From positions 62,001 to 126,000 of the forward strand of contig LVZB01000013.1 in the NCBI GenBank assembly GCA_023101485.1: a DNA stretch of 64,000 nucleotides, in the 5' to 3' direction. The notes under the pieces are model-generated. The model was not told the origin of the DNA and searched no databases. It saw nothing but the letters and a program-made list of their open reading frames with translations. The translations under genes were made by a program, and so were the position numbers. This document shows, one piece after another, positions 48,750 through 59,200 of this stretch. The DNA comes from Pasteurellaceae bacterium Macca (GTDB taxonomy: Bacteria; Pseudomonadota; Gammaproteobacteria; Enterobacterales; Pasteurellaceae). The first letter of the stretch is position 1, and the number at the start of each line of letters is the position of its first letter.

Positions 48750-49079
48750 CTAACTGATAGCTTCGTTCGCTTTTTTGATACTGTCATCGGCACGGCGAGC
48801 TTCCCCTTTGTGCTTCTGTTTATTTAATTGGGTTTCGAGTTTCACTTCCACCTCATTGATGGCTTTATACAGATCAGCATCTTCTGCTTTGGCGAAGAGA
48901 TCACCCACGGGCGTGCCAATGGAGGCTTCCACTTCGTAGCCCTTTGGCTGTTTGTGGATCATAAAATGCGGATTAATCAGTTGTGTTTGCCATTTATTCA
49001 ACTTCGCTAATCGCTCCTCAATATGTGCACGAATTGCGGGAGTCACGTCCATTTGTTTGCTTGAAATATTGATAGTCAT
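48750..49079 (-). CDS. raiA: Ribosome-associated inhibitor RaiA (YfiA)
   Basis: A 109-residue stress protein that binds the decoding region of the 30S subunit and stops translation in stationary phase or cold. [28 protein letters not shown] and [35 protein letters not shown] are the HPF/RaiA fold. The size fits the short RaiA/YfiA form, not the long HPF with a dimerisation domain. A CRP-like site lies 105 bases upstream, in line with CRP control of raiA in E. coli. Confidence 0.94.
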   Translation of the reverse strand: MTINISSKQMDVTPAIRAHIEERLAKLNKWQTQLINPHFMIHKQPKGYEVEASIGTPVGDLFAKAEDADLYKAINEVEVKLETQLNKQKHKGEARRADDSIKKANEAIS

Positions 49080-49183
49080 CGCATTTACCTCTTAGTTTAG
49101 ACTGTCTGTCTGTGAATGGATGGCTTAAAACTATGTCTTTCCCCGTCAAAATTCAAGAAAAAGGGGCAAGGAATGTGTAAAAA

Positions 49184-49199
49184 TTTGATCTAGTTAACA
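49184..49199. promoter_or_regulatory. Possible CRP site between raiA and lpxL
   Basis: TTTGATCTAGTTAACA matches TGTGATCTAGATCACA at 13 of 16 positions. It is 105 bases before raiA (minus strand) and 133 before lpxL. The left half also reads TTGAT as in FNR sites. Confidence 0.45.
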
Positions 49200-49331
49200 T
49201 TTTTTTGCTTTCTTTGCCGATTATTTGGGCAAGTTGATTTGCGTGTTCTACTTGTAGCTTCTTCTACCCTCGGTTTATGTGCGGCGGGTTCTTGTGGTAT
49301 AGTACAGGAAATTTTTTATAGGGATAAAATA

Positions 49332-50270
49332 ATGACCGAAAAATCGCTTCCCCCTTTTCAAATCGCCTTTTTGCACCCGAAATATTGGGGGCTGTGGCTT
49401 GCCTTGGGGATTTTTCGCCTTGTGCTTTGCTTACCTTATCCCCTGTTAGTTCGCCTTGGGCGAGGGCTAGGGCAACTGTTTGCACGTCTTTCTTTCGGTA
49501 AAAGACGCATTGCGATTGCGGAACGTAACTTAGCTCTCTGTTTTCCCCATTTAGCTGAAACCGAACGTAAAAAAATCTTGGCGGAGAATGTGGAATCCGT
49601 GGGAATGGCGATTATCGAAACCGGCATGGCATGGTTTTGGTCTGACCGCCGTATTCTCAAATGGTCGAAGATTGAAGGCTTAGAACATCTCAAAAATCAA
49701 CCAGAAGGGACGGGGATTATTTTTGTTGGCGTACATTTTCTGACCCTTGAATTAGGGGCAAGAATTGTCGGCTTACATCATCAAGGCATCGGCGTTTATC
49801 GTCCGAATGACAACCCCCTTCTGGATTGGATTCAATACCGTGGGCGTGTGCGTTCCAACAAAGGGATGTTAGATCGTAAAGATCTCCGTGGAATGATTAA
49901 ATCCCTGCGTGCTGGGGAAACTATTTGGTATGCGCCAGATCACGATTATGGGCGGAAAAATAGCGTTTTTGTGCCGTTTTTTGCCGTAGAAGAAACCTGC
50001 ACTACCGCGGGTTCGAGAATGTTACTCCGTTCTGCGTTGAATAGCGTGGTCGTGCCATTTAGCCCGATTCGTCATCGTGATTTTTCCGGTTATACGGTAA
50101 AAATTAGCCCTATGGTGGATTTTAGCCACTGTGAGAATGAGGTGGATACGGCAACTTTAATGAATCAAGTTGTGGAGGGGGAAATTATGCTCGCCCCGAG
50201 CCAATATATGTGGCTTCACCGCCGTTTTAAAACACGCCCTAACGAGCATGACCGCAGTTTATATGCTTAA
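49332..50270 (+). CDS. lpxL: Lipid A late acyltransferase, LpxL type
   Basis: Inner-membrane acyltransferase of 312 residues that adds a secondary acyl chain to Kdo2-lipid IVA. It has one N-terminal membrane segment and the catalytic H-x4-E motif in VGVHFLTLELGARI, with R in IGVYRPNDNPLLD and WYAPDHDYG also typical. LpxL rather than LpxM is favoured by HFLTLELGAR, identical in E. coli LpxL. ATG 49332 is chosen; an in-frame ATG 31 codons upstream lies before a TATAGT -10-like element. An uptake sequence overlaps the stop. Confidence 0.9.
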   Translation: MTEKSLPPFQIAFLHPKYWGLWLALGIFRLVLCLPYPLLVRLGRGLGQLFARLSFGKRRIAIAERNLALCFPHLAETERKKILAENVESVGMAIIETGMAWFWSDRRILKWSKIEGLEHLKNQPEGTGIIFVGVHFLTLELGARIVGLHHQGIGVYRPNDNPLLDWIQYRGRVRSNKGMLDRKDLRGMIKSLRAGETIWYAPDHDYGRKNSVFVPFFAVEETCTTAGSRMLLRSALNSVVVPFSPIRHRDFSGYTVKISPMVDFSHCENEVDTATLMNQVVEGEIMLAPSQYMWLHRRFKTRPNEHDRSLYA

Positions 50271-50278
50271 CAAGCGGT
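50270..50278 (+). repeat. Apl-type DNA uptake sequence
   Basis: ACAAGCGGTC, AATTTTTTG, then GATTTTGCA, starting on the lpxL stop codon. Confidence 0.88.
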
Positions 50279-50326
50279 CGAATTTTTTGAAGATTTTGCA
50301 CCTTGCACCAAAGAGGAATAACAGTG

Positions 50327-50914
50327 ATGAAAGTGGTTTTAGCAACAGGTAATGCTGGGAAAGTCCGTGAAATGGCGGATGTCCTGGCACAATTTGGGCT
50401 TGAAGTGGTGGCTCAAAGTGAATTTGGTCTAAAAAGCCCAGAGGAAACGGGGCTAACCTTTGTGGAAAATGCTCTGATTAAGGCGCGTTATGCCGCCAAA
50501 ATGACGGGATTACCGGCGATTGCCGATGATTCAGGTTTAGCGGTGGAAGCTCTTGGCGGTGCGCCGGGGCTTTATTCCGCCCGTTATGCTGGCGAAGAGG
50601 GCAATGATGTGGCCAATCGGCAAAAATTATTACGCGAAATGCAAAATGAATCTAATCGCAAAGCAAAATTTGTCAGCTGTATCGTGTTATTACAAAACGA
50701 CACTGACCCCACGCCCTTGATTGCGATTGGCGAATGTGAGGGCGAAATTTTGCAAGAAGAGCGTGGTGACAACGGTTTTGGTTATGATCCTCTGTTTTTC
50801 TACCCCCCTAAACAGGCAACCTTTGCCGAATTAGATACGGCAGAAAAGAAATCCCTCTCTCATCGAGCAAGCGCATTGAAGGTATTACAACAACAGTTAA
50901 GAGGTAAAGCATGA
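50327..50914 (+). CDS. rdgB: dITP/XTP pyrophosphatase RdgB (HAM1)
   Basis: House-cleaning NTPase of 195 residues hydrolysing inosine and xanthosine triphosphates. The start [15 protein letters not shown] binds the triphosphate. [13 protein letters not shown] and [25 protein letters not shown] follow, and the end has [14 protein letters not shown] and [16 protein letters not shown] precedes the ATG; a GTG one codon upstream is an alternative. Overlaps ybjQ by four bases and ycgN follows, so the three are one translation-coupled unit. Confidence 0.95.
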   Translation: MKVVLATGNAGKVREMADVLAQFGLEVVAQSEFGLKSPEETGLTFVENALIKARYAAKMTGLPAIADDSGLAVEALGGAPGLYSARYAGEEGNDVANRQKLLREMQNESNRKAKFVSCIVLLQNDTDPTPLIAIGECEGEILQEERGDNGFGYDPLFFYPPKQATFAELDTAEKKSLSHRASALKVLQQQLRGKA

Positions 50915-51231
50915 TTATCACAACAACGCCGACCATTGAAGGGCGTTCAATCAGCGAATATAAAGGTTTAGTTTTTGGCGAAGTAGTTGTGGGGGCAAAT
51001 ATTGTCCGTGACTTTTTTGCGAGCATTACGGATATTATCGGCGGTCGTTCTGGCACTTATGAAGAAAAATTAAACAGCGCGCGGAAAGATGCCCTCCAAG
51101 AACTCGAACGGGAAGCAAACCGATTAGGTGCGAATGCCGTGGTGGGCGTTTCTTTTGAGTATCAATCCCTCGGAGGCAATAAAAGTATGTTTATTGTGGT
51201 GGCAACGGGGACTGCCGTGGTGCTACGTTAA
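50911..51231 (+). CDS. ybjQ: YbjQ-family protein (UPF0145)
   Basis: A 106-residue protein of the UPF0145/DUF74 family. [33 protein letters not shown] and [21 protein letters not shown]-like segments are typical. It is annotated as a putative heavy-metal-binding fold but its function is unknown. It forms a ring-like pentamer in solved family members. Overlaps rdgB by four bases and the ycgN start by one. Confidence 0.9.
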   Translation: MIITTTPTIEGRSISEYKGLVFGEVVVGANIVRDFFASITDIIGGRSGTYEEKLNSARKDALQELEREANRLGANAVVGVSFEYQSLGGNKSMFIVVATGTAVVLR

Positions 51232-51680
51232 TGCCAAGTTCCGCAATCACCCCCAATTTTTGGCAAGAGAAATCACTTCTTGAAATGAATGAGGCGGAGT
51301 GGGAAGCCCTGTGTGATGGCTGTGGTAAATGCTGTTACCGCAAATATATTCAGGGCAGAGGGCGAAAAGAACGGCTCTATTACACCTCCGTGGCGTGTAA
51401 TTTGCTTAATCTAGAAACGGGAAAATGTGGCAATTACCCTCAACGTTTTCAGCTTGAAAGTGATTGCACTAAGCTCACCAAAAAGAATTTGCCGGATTTT
51501 GGTTGGTTGCCAAAGACCTGTGCTTACCGTTTAATTTTTGAAGGCAAACCGTTATTTGATTGGCATCCGCTAATTTCGGGAGACCCTCACTCCCCCGCCA
51601 AAGCCGGTGTGCTGATTACCCAAGGTATTCACGAGAAAGAGGTCATTGATTGGTTTGAATTTGTGATTGATGACGTCTAA
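51231..51680 (+). CDS. ycgN: YcgN-family cysteine-cluster protein (UPF0260)
   Basis: A 149-residue protein of the YcgN family of unknown function. CDGCGKCCYRKY and a downstream ACNLLNLETGKCGNYPQR with later C residues (DC, TC) form the CxxCxxCC-type metal site, probably zinc or iron-sulphur. The opening FWQEKSLLEMNEAEWEALCDGC fits the family. The start overlaps the ybjQ stop (TAATG). Confidence 0.9.
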   Translation: MPSSAITPNFWQEKSLLEMNEAEWEALCDGCGKCCYRKYIQGRGRKERLYYTSVACNLLNLETGKCGNYPQRFQLESDCTKLTKKNLPDFGWLPKTCAYRLIFEGKPLFDWHPLISGDPHSPAKAGVLITQGIHEKEVIDWFEFVIDDV

Positions 51681-51688
51681 CAAGCGGT
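51680..51688 (+). repeat. Apl-type DNA uptake sequence
   Basis: ACAAGCGGTC, AATTTTATT, then AAATTTGCA, overlapping the ycgN stop. Confidence 0.88.
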
Positions 51689-51750
51689 CGAATTTTATTG
51701 AAAATTTGCACGCAGAACTGAACGAGAAAATCTCAACTTAGGAGGAAAGA

Positions 51751-52503
51751 ATGAAAATTGCACTTGTTACCGGAGCAACAGCCGGTTTTGGTTTAGCGAT
51801 TTGTCGCACCTTATTAGAGGCAGGGTATCGGGTTATCGGCACGGGCAGACGTGCTGAACGTTTAGCCTCCTTGCAAGCAGAGTGGGGGGCGAATTTTCTT
51901 CCCTTATGCTTTGATGTGAGCCAACTTGAAGAGGTAGAAAAGGCATTAGCAAGCCGTCCGCAGGCGTGGCAGGGCATTGATCTTCTGGTCAATAATGCTG
52001 GCTTAGCATTAGGTTTAGAGCCAGCGCATAAAACAGATTTACAGGATTGGTATCAAATGATCGATACGAATATCAAGGGGTTAGTCACCGTCACTCGCCT
52101 AATTCTGCCGGAAATGGTAGCCAATAATCGTGGGCATATCATCAATATCGGCTCAATTGCTGGGAATTATGCCTACCCCGGTGGTAATGTTTATGGTGGC
52201 ACAAAAGCCTTTGTGAAACAGTTCAGCCTGAATTTACGGGCGGATTTAGCCGGTACGGCGGTGCGTGTGAGTAATGTCGAGCCGGGTTTATGCGGTGGCA
52301 CGGAGTTTTCTAATGTACGTTTTAAAGGCGATGATGAGAAAGCGGCTAAGGTTTATGAAAACGTGCAATCGGTACAACCTGAAAATATTGCAGATATCGT
52401 GCTGTGGCTAAATCAGCAACTACCTCATGTCAATATCAACCGCATTGAAGTGATGCCTGTGGCACAAAGTTTCTCGCCATTATCGGTGGCGAAAGGGAAT
52501 TAA
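51751..52503 (+). CDS. ydfG: Short-chain dehydrogenase YdfG
   Basis: NADP-dependent oxidoreductase of 250 residues, acting in E. coli on L-allo-threonine and 3-hydroxypropionate. VTGATAGFGLAICR is the cofactor loop and GTGRRAERL gives NADP preference. NNAGLALG, the catalytic serine in INIGSIAGNYAY, and the Y-x3-K pair in YGGTKAF are present. The C-terminal EVMPVAQSFSP is typical of YdfG. AGGAGGA precedes the ATG. A hairpin separates it from trpB. Confidence 0.93.
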   Translation: MKIALVTGATAGFGLAICRTLLEAGYRVIGTGRRAERLASLQAEWGANFLPLCFDVSQLEEVEKALASRPQAWQGIDLLVNNAGLALGLEPAHKTDLQDWYQMIDTNIKGLVTVTRLILPEMVANNRGHIINIGSIAGNYAYPGGNVYGGTKAFVKQFSLNLRADLAGTAVRVSNVEPGLCGGTEFSNVRFKGDDEKAAKVYENVQSVQPENIADIVLWLNQQLPHVNINRIEVMPVAQSFSPLSVAKGN

Positions 52504-52534
52504 CCCACTTTGCGGTGAAACACCCTTTTAATCG

Positions 52535-52573
52535 AAGGGGCATTTTGCAAAAAGTCACAGAAAAATGCCCCTT
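52535..52573 (+). terminator. Terminator of ydfG
   Basis: AAGGGGCATTTT (52535-52546) pairs with AAAATGCCCCTT (52562-52573), followed by TGCTCTTCCTTTT. The stem runs right up to the trpB promoter. Confidence 0.75.
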
Positions 52574-52586
52574 TGCTCTTCCTTTT

Positions 52587-52604
52587 GTACTAGTTTAATA
52601 GTAC
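52587..52604 (+). promoter_or_regulatory. TrpR operator over the trpB promoter
   Basis: GTACTAGTTTAATAGTAC is a palindrome with one imperfect pair and carries the CTAG/ACTAGT pattern of trp operators. It overlaps a -10 element TAATAG (52596-52601), which has a -35 TTGCTC (52573-52578) at 17 bases. Binding of tryptophan-loaded TrpR here would block the promoter. trpR itself is at 5898-6209. Confidence 0.8.
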
Positions 52605-52635
52605 ACTTTCGCCACTGATTTTTAAAAGGCAATGA

Positions 52636-53832
52636 ATGATGAATACACGGCTTAATCCCTATTTTGGTGAATTTGGGGGAATGTATGTTCCCGAAATTCT
52701 TGTTCCAGTGTTAAAAGCGCTTGAAACCGCTTTTGTTGAAGCACAGTCGGATCCGACATTCCAAGCAGAATTTCTCGATTTATTGAAAAACTACGCTGGT
52801 CGCCCAACAGCATTGACACTCTGTCGTAATTTAACCAAAGGCACGCAAACGAAACTCTATTTAAAACGGGAAGATCTCCTCCACGGTGGCGCCCATAAGA
52901 CCAACCAAGTGTTAGGGCAGATTCTCCTCGCTAAACGGATGGGCAAAACACGCATCATTGCGGAAACGGGAGCCGGGCAACATGGCGTGGCAACAGCATT
53001 GGCTTGTGCCATGTTGGATATGCCTTGTGTGGTGTATATGGGGGCAAAAGATGTGGAGCGTCAATCCCCCAATGTTTTTCGTATGAAATTAATGGGCGCA
53101 ACGGTTATTCCCGTTGAAAAAGGTTCTTGCTCCTTAAAAGATGCCTGCTGTGAAGCGATGCGAGATTGGGCGGCGAATTATGACACAACGCACTATCTCC
53201 TCGGGACAGCTGCCGGCCCTCACCCTTTCCCGACGATTGTTCGCGAATTTCAAAAGATGATTGGCGAAGAAACCAAACGGCAAATTTTAGCAAGAGAAAA
53301 CCGCCTGCCCGATGCGGTGATTGCCGCTGTAGGCGGTGGCTCAAATGCGATTGGTATGTTTAATGATTTTATTGAGGAAAAATCAGTCAAACTGATTGGC
53401 GTTGAACCGGCAGGTAAAGGGATTGAAACTGGCGAGCATGGCGCGCCCCTTAAACATGGCACAGTGGGGATCTACTTCGGGATGAAAGCCCCGATTATGC
53501 AAGATAAAGACGGGCAGATTGAGGAATCCTATTCCATCTCCGCAGGGCTAGATTTTCCATCCGTTGGGCCACAACACGCTTACCTGAATGCTACTGGTCG
53601 AGGGGAGTATGTGTCCATTACCGATGAAGAAGCCCTCAACGCTTTCCAAGCACTTGCCAAGCACGAAGGGATTATCCCTGCGTTGGAGTCTTCCCATGCG
53701 CTTGCCTATGCTTTGAAGCTGATTCAACAAAATCCAGATAAACCGCAATTATTAGTCGTGAATCTGTCCGGTCGTGGTGATAAGGATATTTTTACCGTCG
53801 ATAAAATTCTCAATGGGGGAAATCATGAGTAA
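52636..53832 (+). CDS. trpB: Tryptophan synthase beta subunit
   Basis: PLP enzyme of 398 residues joining indole and serine. [14 protein letters not shown] is the start segment. The PLP lysine lies in [26 protein letters not shown] is the serine-binding loop, and [12 protein letters not shown] binds PLP phosphate. The start is one of two adjacent ATG codons. It heads trpBA under a TrpR operator; trpEDC are not in this window, so the pathway is split. Confidence 0.98.
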   Translation: MMNTRLNPYFGEFGGMYVPEILVPVLKALETAFVEAQSDPTFQAEFLDLLKNYAGRPTALTLCRNLTKGTQTKLYLKREDLLHGGAHKTNQVLGQILLAKRMGKTRIIAETGAGQHGVATALACAMLDMPCVVYMGAKDVERQSPNVFRMKLMGATVIPVEKGSCSLKDACCEAMRDWAANYDTTHYLLGTAAGPHPFPTIVREFQKMIGEETKRQILARENRLPDAVIAAVGGGSNAIGMFNDFIEEKSVKLIGVEPAGKGIETGEHGAPLKHGTVGIYFGMKAPIMQDKDGQIEESYSISAGLDFPSVGPQHAYLNATGRGEYVSITDEEALNAFQALAKHEGIIPALESSHALAYALKLIQQNPDKPQLLVVNLSGRGDKDIFTVDKILNGGNHE

Positions 53833-54637
53833 CCGTTTTGATCGCTGTTTTCAACGTTTAAAGGCTCAAAATCAAGGGGCATTTGTTCCCTTTGTGACCC
53901 TCTGTGATCCGGATTTTGATCGCTCCTTAGCCATTATTGATACCTTAGTCGCCAATGGGGCAGATGCGTTGGAATTAGGCTTTCCATTTTCTGACCCCCT
54001 CCTTGACGGGCCAGTCATTCAAGGGGCGAATAAACGTGCCTTAGAGGCAGGTTATAGCACCGATGCCTGTTTTGAGTTACTTGCCAAAGTGAGGGCAAAA
54101 TACCCTGAAATCCCCATCAGTTTGCTTCTGTGTGCGAACTTGATTTTTGTGCCGACAGCGGAGGTCTTTTACCAACGTTGCCAAGCTGTCGGCGTGGATG
54201 CGGTACTCGTGGCGGATGTGCCGGTGGAGTATGCCGATGAATTTAGCCAAGTGGCAAAAAAATATGCCATTGCACCGGTGTTTATCTGCCCACCGAATGC
54301 CTCACAAAAAACCATTGAAGCGGTGGCAAAAGCCAGTGAGGGATATACTTATCTCGTTTCTCGCTCCGGTGTTACCAGTGCGGAAAATCAGCAACAAGCG
54401 GGCAATTTAGATGATTTAATTGTGCGTTTAAAAGAAGCTAATGCCCCACCGATTTTGCAAGGCTTTGGTATTGCACAACCGGAGCAAGTCAAAGAGGCGT
54501 TACGCTTAGGGGCTGCCGGGGCGATTTCAGGCTCTGCGATTGTGAAGATTATTGAACGCCATCTTGATAATCAGCCTGCCTTATTAGCCGAATTGGCTGA
54601 TTTTGTGAAACGGATGAAGCAAAGCACCTTAGGTTAA
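53825..54637 (+). CDS. trpA: Tryptophan synthase alpha subunit
   Basis: Cleaves indole-3-glycerol phosphate and channels indole to TrpB; 270 residues, TIM barrel. Catalytic Glu and Asp lie in [63 protein letters not shown] and [13 protein letters not shown] (phosphate site) follow. ATG 53825 is chosen: it overlaps the trpB end by eight bases, and the longer in-frame reading lies within trpB. Confidence 0.97.
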   Translation: MSNRFDRCFQRLKAQNQGAFVPFVTLCDPDFDRSLAIIDTLVANGADALELGFPFSDPLLDGPVIQGANKRALEAGYSTDACFELLAKVRAKYPEIPISLLLCANLIFVPTAEVFYQRCQAVGVDAVLVADVPVEYADEFSQVAKKYAIAPVFICPPNASQKTIEAVAKASEGYTYLVSRSGVTSAENQQQAGNLDDLIVRLKEANAPPILQGFGIAQPEQVKEALRLGAAGAISGSAIVKIIERHLDNQPALLAELADFVKRMKQSTLG

Positions 54638-54687
54638 GTACTTTGGGTTAAGAAATCGATGAAGGAAGCCGGTTAAGGCAGTAAAAG

Positions 54688-54738
54688 ATAACCCCCTTAT
54701 TAGCCAAGTGGCTTACCACTAGCAGATAAGGGGGTTAT
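54688..54738. terminator. Bidirectional terminator between trpA and metC
   Basis: ATAACCCCCTTAT (54688-54700) pairs with ATAAGGGGGTTAT (54726-54738), with a second small hairpin AGTGG/CCACT (54707-54720) in its loop. It stands between converging genes. Confidence 0.8.
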
Positions 54739-54739
54739 G

Positions 54740-55927
54740 TTATTCACGGTTTAGACGGGCAAGTCCTTTGGCAAGATCATCAATTAAATCTTCTACGGCT
54801 TCAAAACCGATATGCACACGCACTAATGTCCCCGAAAGAGTACGTTCAATGGCTGGGCGAATGGGGGTAATTTCGTTTGGTTGATAAGCTAAAATCAGAG
54901 ATTCAAAACCGCCCCAAGAGTATGCCATGGTGAAAATCTCAAAGTGATCGAGGAAGTGGGCTAACTCCTTGTCATTTAACGTCTTGCAAAGTTCGAAGGA
55001 AAAAAGACCGCTTGCACCGCGGAAATCCCGTTGGAAAAATTCATGCCCTGGACAACTTGCTAAGGCGGGGTGATAAACGGCTTTGACTTCGGGTTGTTGG
55101 CTTAACCATTTGGCAACGGCGAGGCTACTTTCTTCGTGCTGTTTTAGGCGAATACCTAAGGTGCGTAGCCCCCGTGCGGTGGTGTAGGCGGTATCAGCAT
55201 CCACCATTTGCCCCATTAAATAAGATTGCTCACGAAGCTGATCCCAACAACGATCATTGGCAACTGCTGTGCCAATCATCCCATCCGAATGACCAACAAG
55301 ATATTTCGTGCCGGCTTGAATGGAAATATCAATACCATATTCCAAGGCAGGAAAAAGCACTCCCGCTCCCCAAGTGTTATCAATCATAATCACAATATCC
55401 GGATTCACACTTCGTGCCGTTTTGACAAGGGTCGGAATATCGGGAACTTCCATTGTCAGCGAGCTTGGGGATTCTAAGAAAAGCACTTTGGTATTCGGCT
55501 GAATCAGCTTACCGATTCCCTCGCCAATTAAAGGGTCGTAATAGCTTGTTGTGACGCCCATTTTGTTGAGTATGACACGGCAGAAATCTTGCGTTGGCTC
55601 ATAGGCAGCCCCTGTCATCAGGATATGATCGCCCTGTTCGACAAAGGCTAAAATGCTATTGCTAATTGCTGCCGCACCACAAGGGTAGAGGTAACAACCT
55701 GCCCCCCCTTCTAATTCACAAAGTGCATCTTGGAGGGCGAAGTGAGTGAGCGTACCGCGTCTGCCATAAAATAACGCCCCTTTATAGCGGTTTGCGGTGG
55801 CGTGTTTTTTTTCCGCAACACTCTCAAAAATCAGCGACGATGCGCGTTGAATCACACTATTGACTGCTCCTTGGGCGTAACGTTTTTTACGTCCTGCATG
55901 GACAAAAGTGGTTGCTTGATTGGGCAT
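54740..55927 (-). CDS. metC: Cystathionine beta-lyase
   Basis: PLP enzyme of 395 residues making homocysteine from cystathionine in methionine synthesis. The N-terminal [48 protein letters not shown] and the PLP lysine in [16 protein letters not shown] fit the Cys/Met family. YSWGGFESL near the end and the 395-residue length match MetC rather than MetB. No MetJ box was identified. It is 44 bases downstream of afuC on the same strand. Confidence 0.93.
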   Translation of the reverse strand: MPNQATTFVHAGRKKRYAQGAVNSVIQRASSLIFESVAEKKHATANRYKGALFYGRRGTLTHFALQDALCELEGGAGCYLYPCGAAAISNSILAFVEQGDHILMTGAAYEPTQDFCRVILNKMGVTTSYYDPLIGEGIGKLIQPNTKVLFLESPSSLTMEVPDIPTLVKTARSVNPDIVIMIDNTWGAGVLFPALEYGIDISIQAGTKYLVGHSDGMIGTAVANDRCWDQLREQSYLMGQMVDADTAYTTARGLRTLGIRLKQHEESSLAVAKWLSQQPEVKAVYHPALASCPGHEFFQRDFRGASGLFSFELCKTLNDKELAHFLDHFEIFTMAYSWGGFESLILAYQPNEITPIRPAIERTLSGTLVRVHIGFEAVEDLIDDLAKGLARLNRE

Positions 55928-55971
55928 CTCATTCTCCTTTCTGATTAATATAAAGGGCGTTATATAGCACG

Positions 55972-57042
55972 TTATATTCCGCTATTCAACGGTGTTGGGG
56001 CTAATAAGAAGACCCCTTTTTGTTTGATATTAACGTAATACTCACTTTGCCCTTCGTCATACTCCTCGGGGTTGAGATTAACCAGCAGTTCTTTTCCTTG
56101 CCATTGAACGTTAATTTCCCAATGGTTACCCATATAAACAACCTGTTTGATTTCACAACGCTGTGATAGCATACCCTGTGGGCTAAGGCTGATGCCTTCG
56201 GGGCGAACGCCGACTAGGCAGTCGCCATTTGGCACGGCAAAACGTTCAGCATTTTCAAGGGTAAAGTGGAAGTCGCCGATGTGAATCTCATCTTCTTGGC
56301 GTTTAGCGTCTAGAATTGTGGATTCCCCCATAAAGTTCGCCAAAAAGAGGGAGTTCGGTTGCAAATAGAGCATTTTAGCGGTGTCTTGTTGCATAATATG
56401 CCCCTTATTCATCACGATCACCTGATCCGACACGGCAAAGGCTTCAGTTTGATCGTGGGTCACATAGAGGGAGGTAATATTCAAACGTTGCTGTAATTCA
56501 CGAATTTTTTCCCGCATAGAACGGCGTAAATTGGCATCAAGGTTACTTAATGGCTCATCAAAGAGAAGCACTTTGGGCTTGAGAATTAAGGCTCGGGCGA
56601 GGGCAACACGCTGTTGCTGACCACCGGAGATTTGATCCACATAACGATCTTCAAAGCCGGCTAAATCCACCAGTTCTAATGCTTCTTTTACGCGTTGTTG
56701 GCGTTCCGCTTTTGGCACGCCTTGCATCTTCAAACCATATCCAACGTTATCCCCAATCGACATGTGGGGAAATAGGGCGTAGGACTGAAAGACGATACAA
56801 ATATCCCGTTGTTGAATGGAATTGTGGGTAACATCTTCGCCGTCAATAAAGATTTGCCCTGAGGTTGGGTTTTCTAAGCCAGCGACTAAGCGTAATACGG
56901 TCGTTTTCCCACAGCCGGAAGGCCCAAGGAGTGTTACCATTGAGCCTTGGGGGATAGTGAGGTTGAGATTATCAATGACCACGGCTTTACCAAAGGATTT
57001 GGTCACATTTTTTAAGACGAGAAATTCTTTTTTCTGTTGCAT
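55972..57042 (-). CDS. afuC: AfuC-like ABC transporter ATPase
   Basis: ATP-binding subunit of 356 residues. Walker [11 protein letters not shown], the signature [15 protein letters not shown], Walker [13 protein letters not shown] and the switch His in [10 protein letters not shown] are intact. A C-terminal TOBE-type regulatory domain follows (about 245-350). The gene follows afuB by 20 bases and belongs to the afuABC unit. The same subunit architecture is used by FbpC iron transporters, so the substrate call rests on AfuA. Confidence 0.92.
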   Translation of the reverse strand: MQQKKEFLVLKNVTKSFGKAVVIDNLNLTIPQGSMVTLLGPSGCGKTTVLRLVAGLENPTSGQIFIDGEDVTHNSIQQRDICIVFQSYALFPHMSIGDNVGYGLKMQGVPKAERQQRVKEALELVDLAGFEDRYVDQISGGQQQRVALARALILKPKVLLFDEPLSNLDANLRRSMREKIRELQQRLNITSLYVTHDQTEAFAVSDQVIVMNKGHIMQQDTAKMLYLQPNSLFLANFMGESTILDAKRQEDEIHIGDFHFTLENAERFAVPNGDCLVGVRPEGISLSPQGMLSQRCEIKQVVYMGNHWEINVQWQGKELLVNLNPEEYDEGQSEYYVNIKQKGVFLLAPTPLNSGI

Positions 57043-57062
57043 TTTCGATTCCTTTTATCCTA

Positions 57063-59111
57063 CTAGGACATTTTTTTCGCTTTGGAGCGAGCGATACGAG
57101 TATCCCCCACAAGCCAGTCAAATAAGAAGATAATTGCCATCATCACCACAATTAAAATGGAGCCGTAGGCAATGGCGATACCGTATTCTCCGTCTTCCAC
57201 ACGGTTAAGAATATAGGAGGTAGCAACACGGGTATCAGCCGTAACGAGAAAGACAATCGCACTCACTGTTGTCATGGCACGAACAAAGCTCGTCACTAAC
57301 GCCGAAAGGAGTGCCGGTTTTAAAAGAGGTAAGACGATAAAACATACCGTTCGCAAAGAGCCGGCTTTCAGAGAGAGGGAGGCTTCATCTAAGGATTTAT
57401 CCAACTGCCCTAAGCCGGCAATGGCGGCACGCATTCCCACGGGCATATTTCTCATTACCATTGATAAAATGATAATCAGCCCGGTGCCGGTAAGATAAAT
57501 CGGTGCATTGTTAAAGGCAAGAATGTAAGAAACGCCTGCCACCGTGCCGGGGACGGCAAAGCAGAGTAGGGTTAAGAATTCGAGGGTTTTCTTCCCCTTA
57601 AACTCTCGGCGAACAGTGATATAAGCAATCAACAGCCCAAAGAGTGCGGTAATTGGTGCTGCTGCGGCGGCAAAAATAACCGTTTGAATCAGTGAAGGCC
57701 AAGCCCCATCGCTAAATCCACGTCCGAAAAGGTTGATGTAGTTATCAAAAGTGAGGGTGTAATCTACGCCCCAATTTACCGTGAAACTGCCATAGAAAAT
57801 ACTGCCGTACAGCACGAGATTAAACACCACCCAAAAACCGAGGGTAAAGATAATGCCCCCTTTCATCGCTTTCGGAAGATCTTGTACATCTCCACGGTAG
57901 GATTTTCCGGAAACGGTAACATAGGAGCGATTACCGATCCAAAGATACTGCACCACAAAAATCGCAAGGGAGAAAATCAACAAGATTGCCCCAAGGGTAC
58001 TGGCAGAGGCGTAATCTAACTGTGAGCCGGCAATATAGAAATAGATTTGGGTGGCGATGACATCAAAACTGCCTCCCAATACAAGGGGAGTACTAAAATC
58101 GGCGAGGGATTGAATTACCACCACTAAGAAGGAGTTTGCCAAAGCGGGTTTTAACAGCGGGAAAATAATATGCCAAAAGGCTTGATAACGGTTAGATCGT
58201 AGCGTGTAGGCGGCTTCTTCAATGGAAGGATGAATCGATTTTAACGCCCCTTCTAAGATCATAAAAGACATCGGCGTCAGGGCTAAGGTATGGGCGATCA
58301 CAATCCCAGTAAAACCATAGAGCCAGTTACTTTGAAAACCGAAATATTCGACTAAAAAACCCGTTACATAGCCCGAACGACCGAGCATCAACGTTACCCC
58401 AAGCCCCACCACAAACGGTGGCGTTACAATCGGTAGAATGGAGAAAATTTTGCCGATAAAAGCGGTTCGCTTGGCGATGCGGGTGGTATAAAGGGCAAAG
58501 GCTAAACCAAAGAGGGTTGAAAGAATACCCACCGTACCGGCAACGCTCAAAGAGTTGCCAATCACGCGTAACACATAGGGTTGTTGCACAATACGAAAGA
58601 CTTGTTGGGGTACAAATTCACTACCGTCATAGAACATGGAGATAAAAATCGCCAGGGTTGGATAGACGATAAAAAAGAAAATCAGCAACACAATGCTAAT
58701 CAGCCCCGCGAGTACAAAGCGATCCCCCTGCATTATTTTGAGATTACCTAAGGCGTAGGTCGCAATGGCGATTAACGCCACAATGAGCGCCATGACGCCA
58801 TAACCTAAGCTGATTTTCGCTAAAATCGCGGATAAGAAAATAAAGGCAAAAAGCCCACCACAGCCTGCCAAAATGAGCTTGTTATGGCGAGGGTTATTGC
58901 TGTTGTGGGGAATTAAAAAGAGCAGAAATGCCAAGAACCACAGCGTGGGTAATCCAAAACTTGCCCACCCCATTGAGGCAAAAATTTCCTCTGAAGTGGA
59001 ATCAAATAAACCGTAATCAAGGGCTTTGGCGGGTAAAAAGGCAAAGCCAAGGAGGGCAATCAGCACCCAAAAGGGGGGGCGAAGAAAGGCAGAAAGGGCT
59101 TGTTTTTCCAT
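57063..59111 (-). CDS. afuB: AfuB-like ABC transporter permease (two fused halves)
   Basis: Inner-membrane permease of 682 residues with about 14 helices: an extra N-terminal block, then two fused permease halves. Each half has an EAA loop that docks the ATPase: EEAAYTLRSNRYQAFWHIIFP near 295 and DEASLSLKAGSLRTVCFIVLP near 585. Fusion of two permease domains is normal for this FbpB/AfuB family. It lies 89 bases after afuA and 20 before afuC. Confidence 0.92.
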   Translation of the reverse strand: MEKQALSAFLRPPFWVLIALLGFAFLPAKALDYGLFDSTSEEIFASMGWASFGLPTLWFLAFLLFLIPHNSNNPRHNKLILAGCGGLFAFIFLSAILAKISLGYGVMALIVALIAIATYALGNLKIMQGDRFVLAGLISIVLLIFFFIVYPTLAIFISMFYDGSEFVPQQVFRIVQQPYVLRVIGNSLSVAGTVGILSTLFGLAFALYTTRIAKRTAFIGKIFSILPIVTPPFVVGLGVTLMLGRSGYVTGFLVEYFGFQSNWLYGFTGIVIAHTLALTPMSFMILEGALKSIHPSIEEAAYTLRSNRYQAFWHIIFPLLKPALANSFLVVVIQSLADFSTPLVLGGSFDVIATQIYFYIAGSQLDYASASTLGAILLIFSLAIFVVQYLWIGNRSYVTVSGKSYRGDVQDLPKAMKGGIIFTLGFWVVFNLVLYGSIFYGSFTVNWGVDYTLTFDNYINLFGRGFSDGAWPSLIQTVIFAAAAAPITALFGLLIAYITVRREFKGKKTLEFLTLLCFAVPGTVAGVSYILAFNNAPIYLTGTGLIIILSMVMRNMPVGMRAAIAGLGQLDKSLDEASLSLKAGSLRTVCFIVLPLLKPALLSALVTSFVRAMTTVSAIVFLVTADTRVATSYILNRVEDGEYGIAIAYGSILIVVMMAIIFLFDWLVGDTRIARSKAKKMS

Positions 59112-59200
59112 AAGTAAGCGGTCTTTTTTAGGTCAGTTTTTGTCAAAAGAGGCACGGAATTTTAAACCAAAGTGTGCCTCTTTGGCGCGTTTTATTGAGA

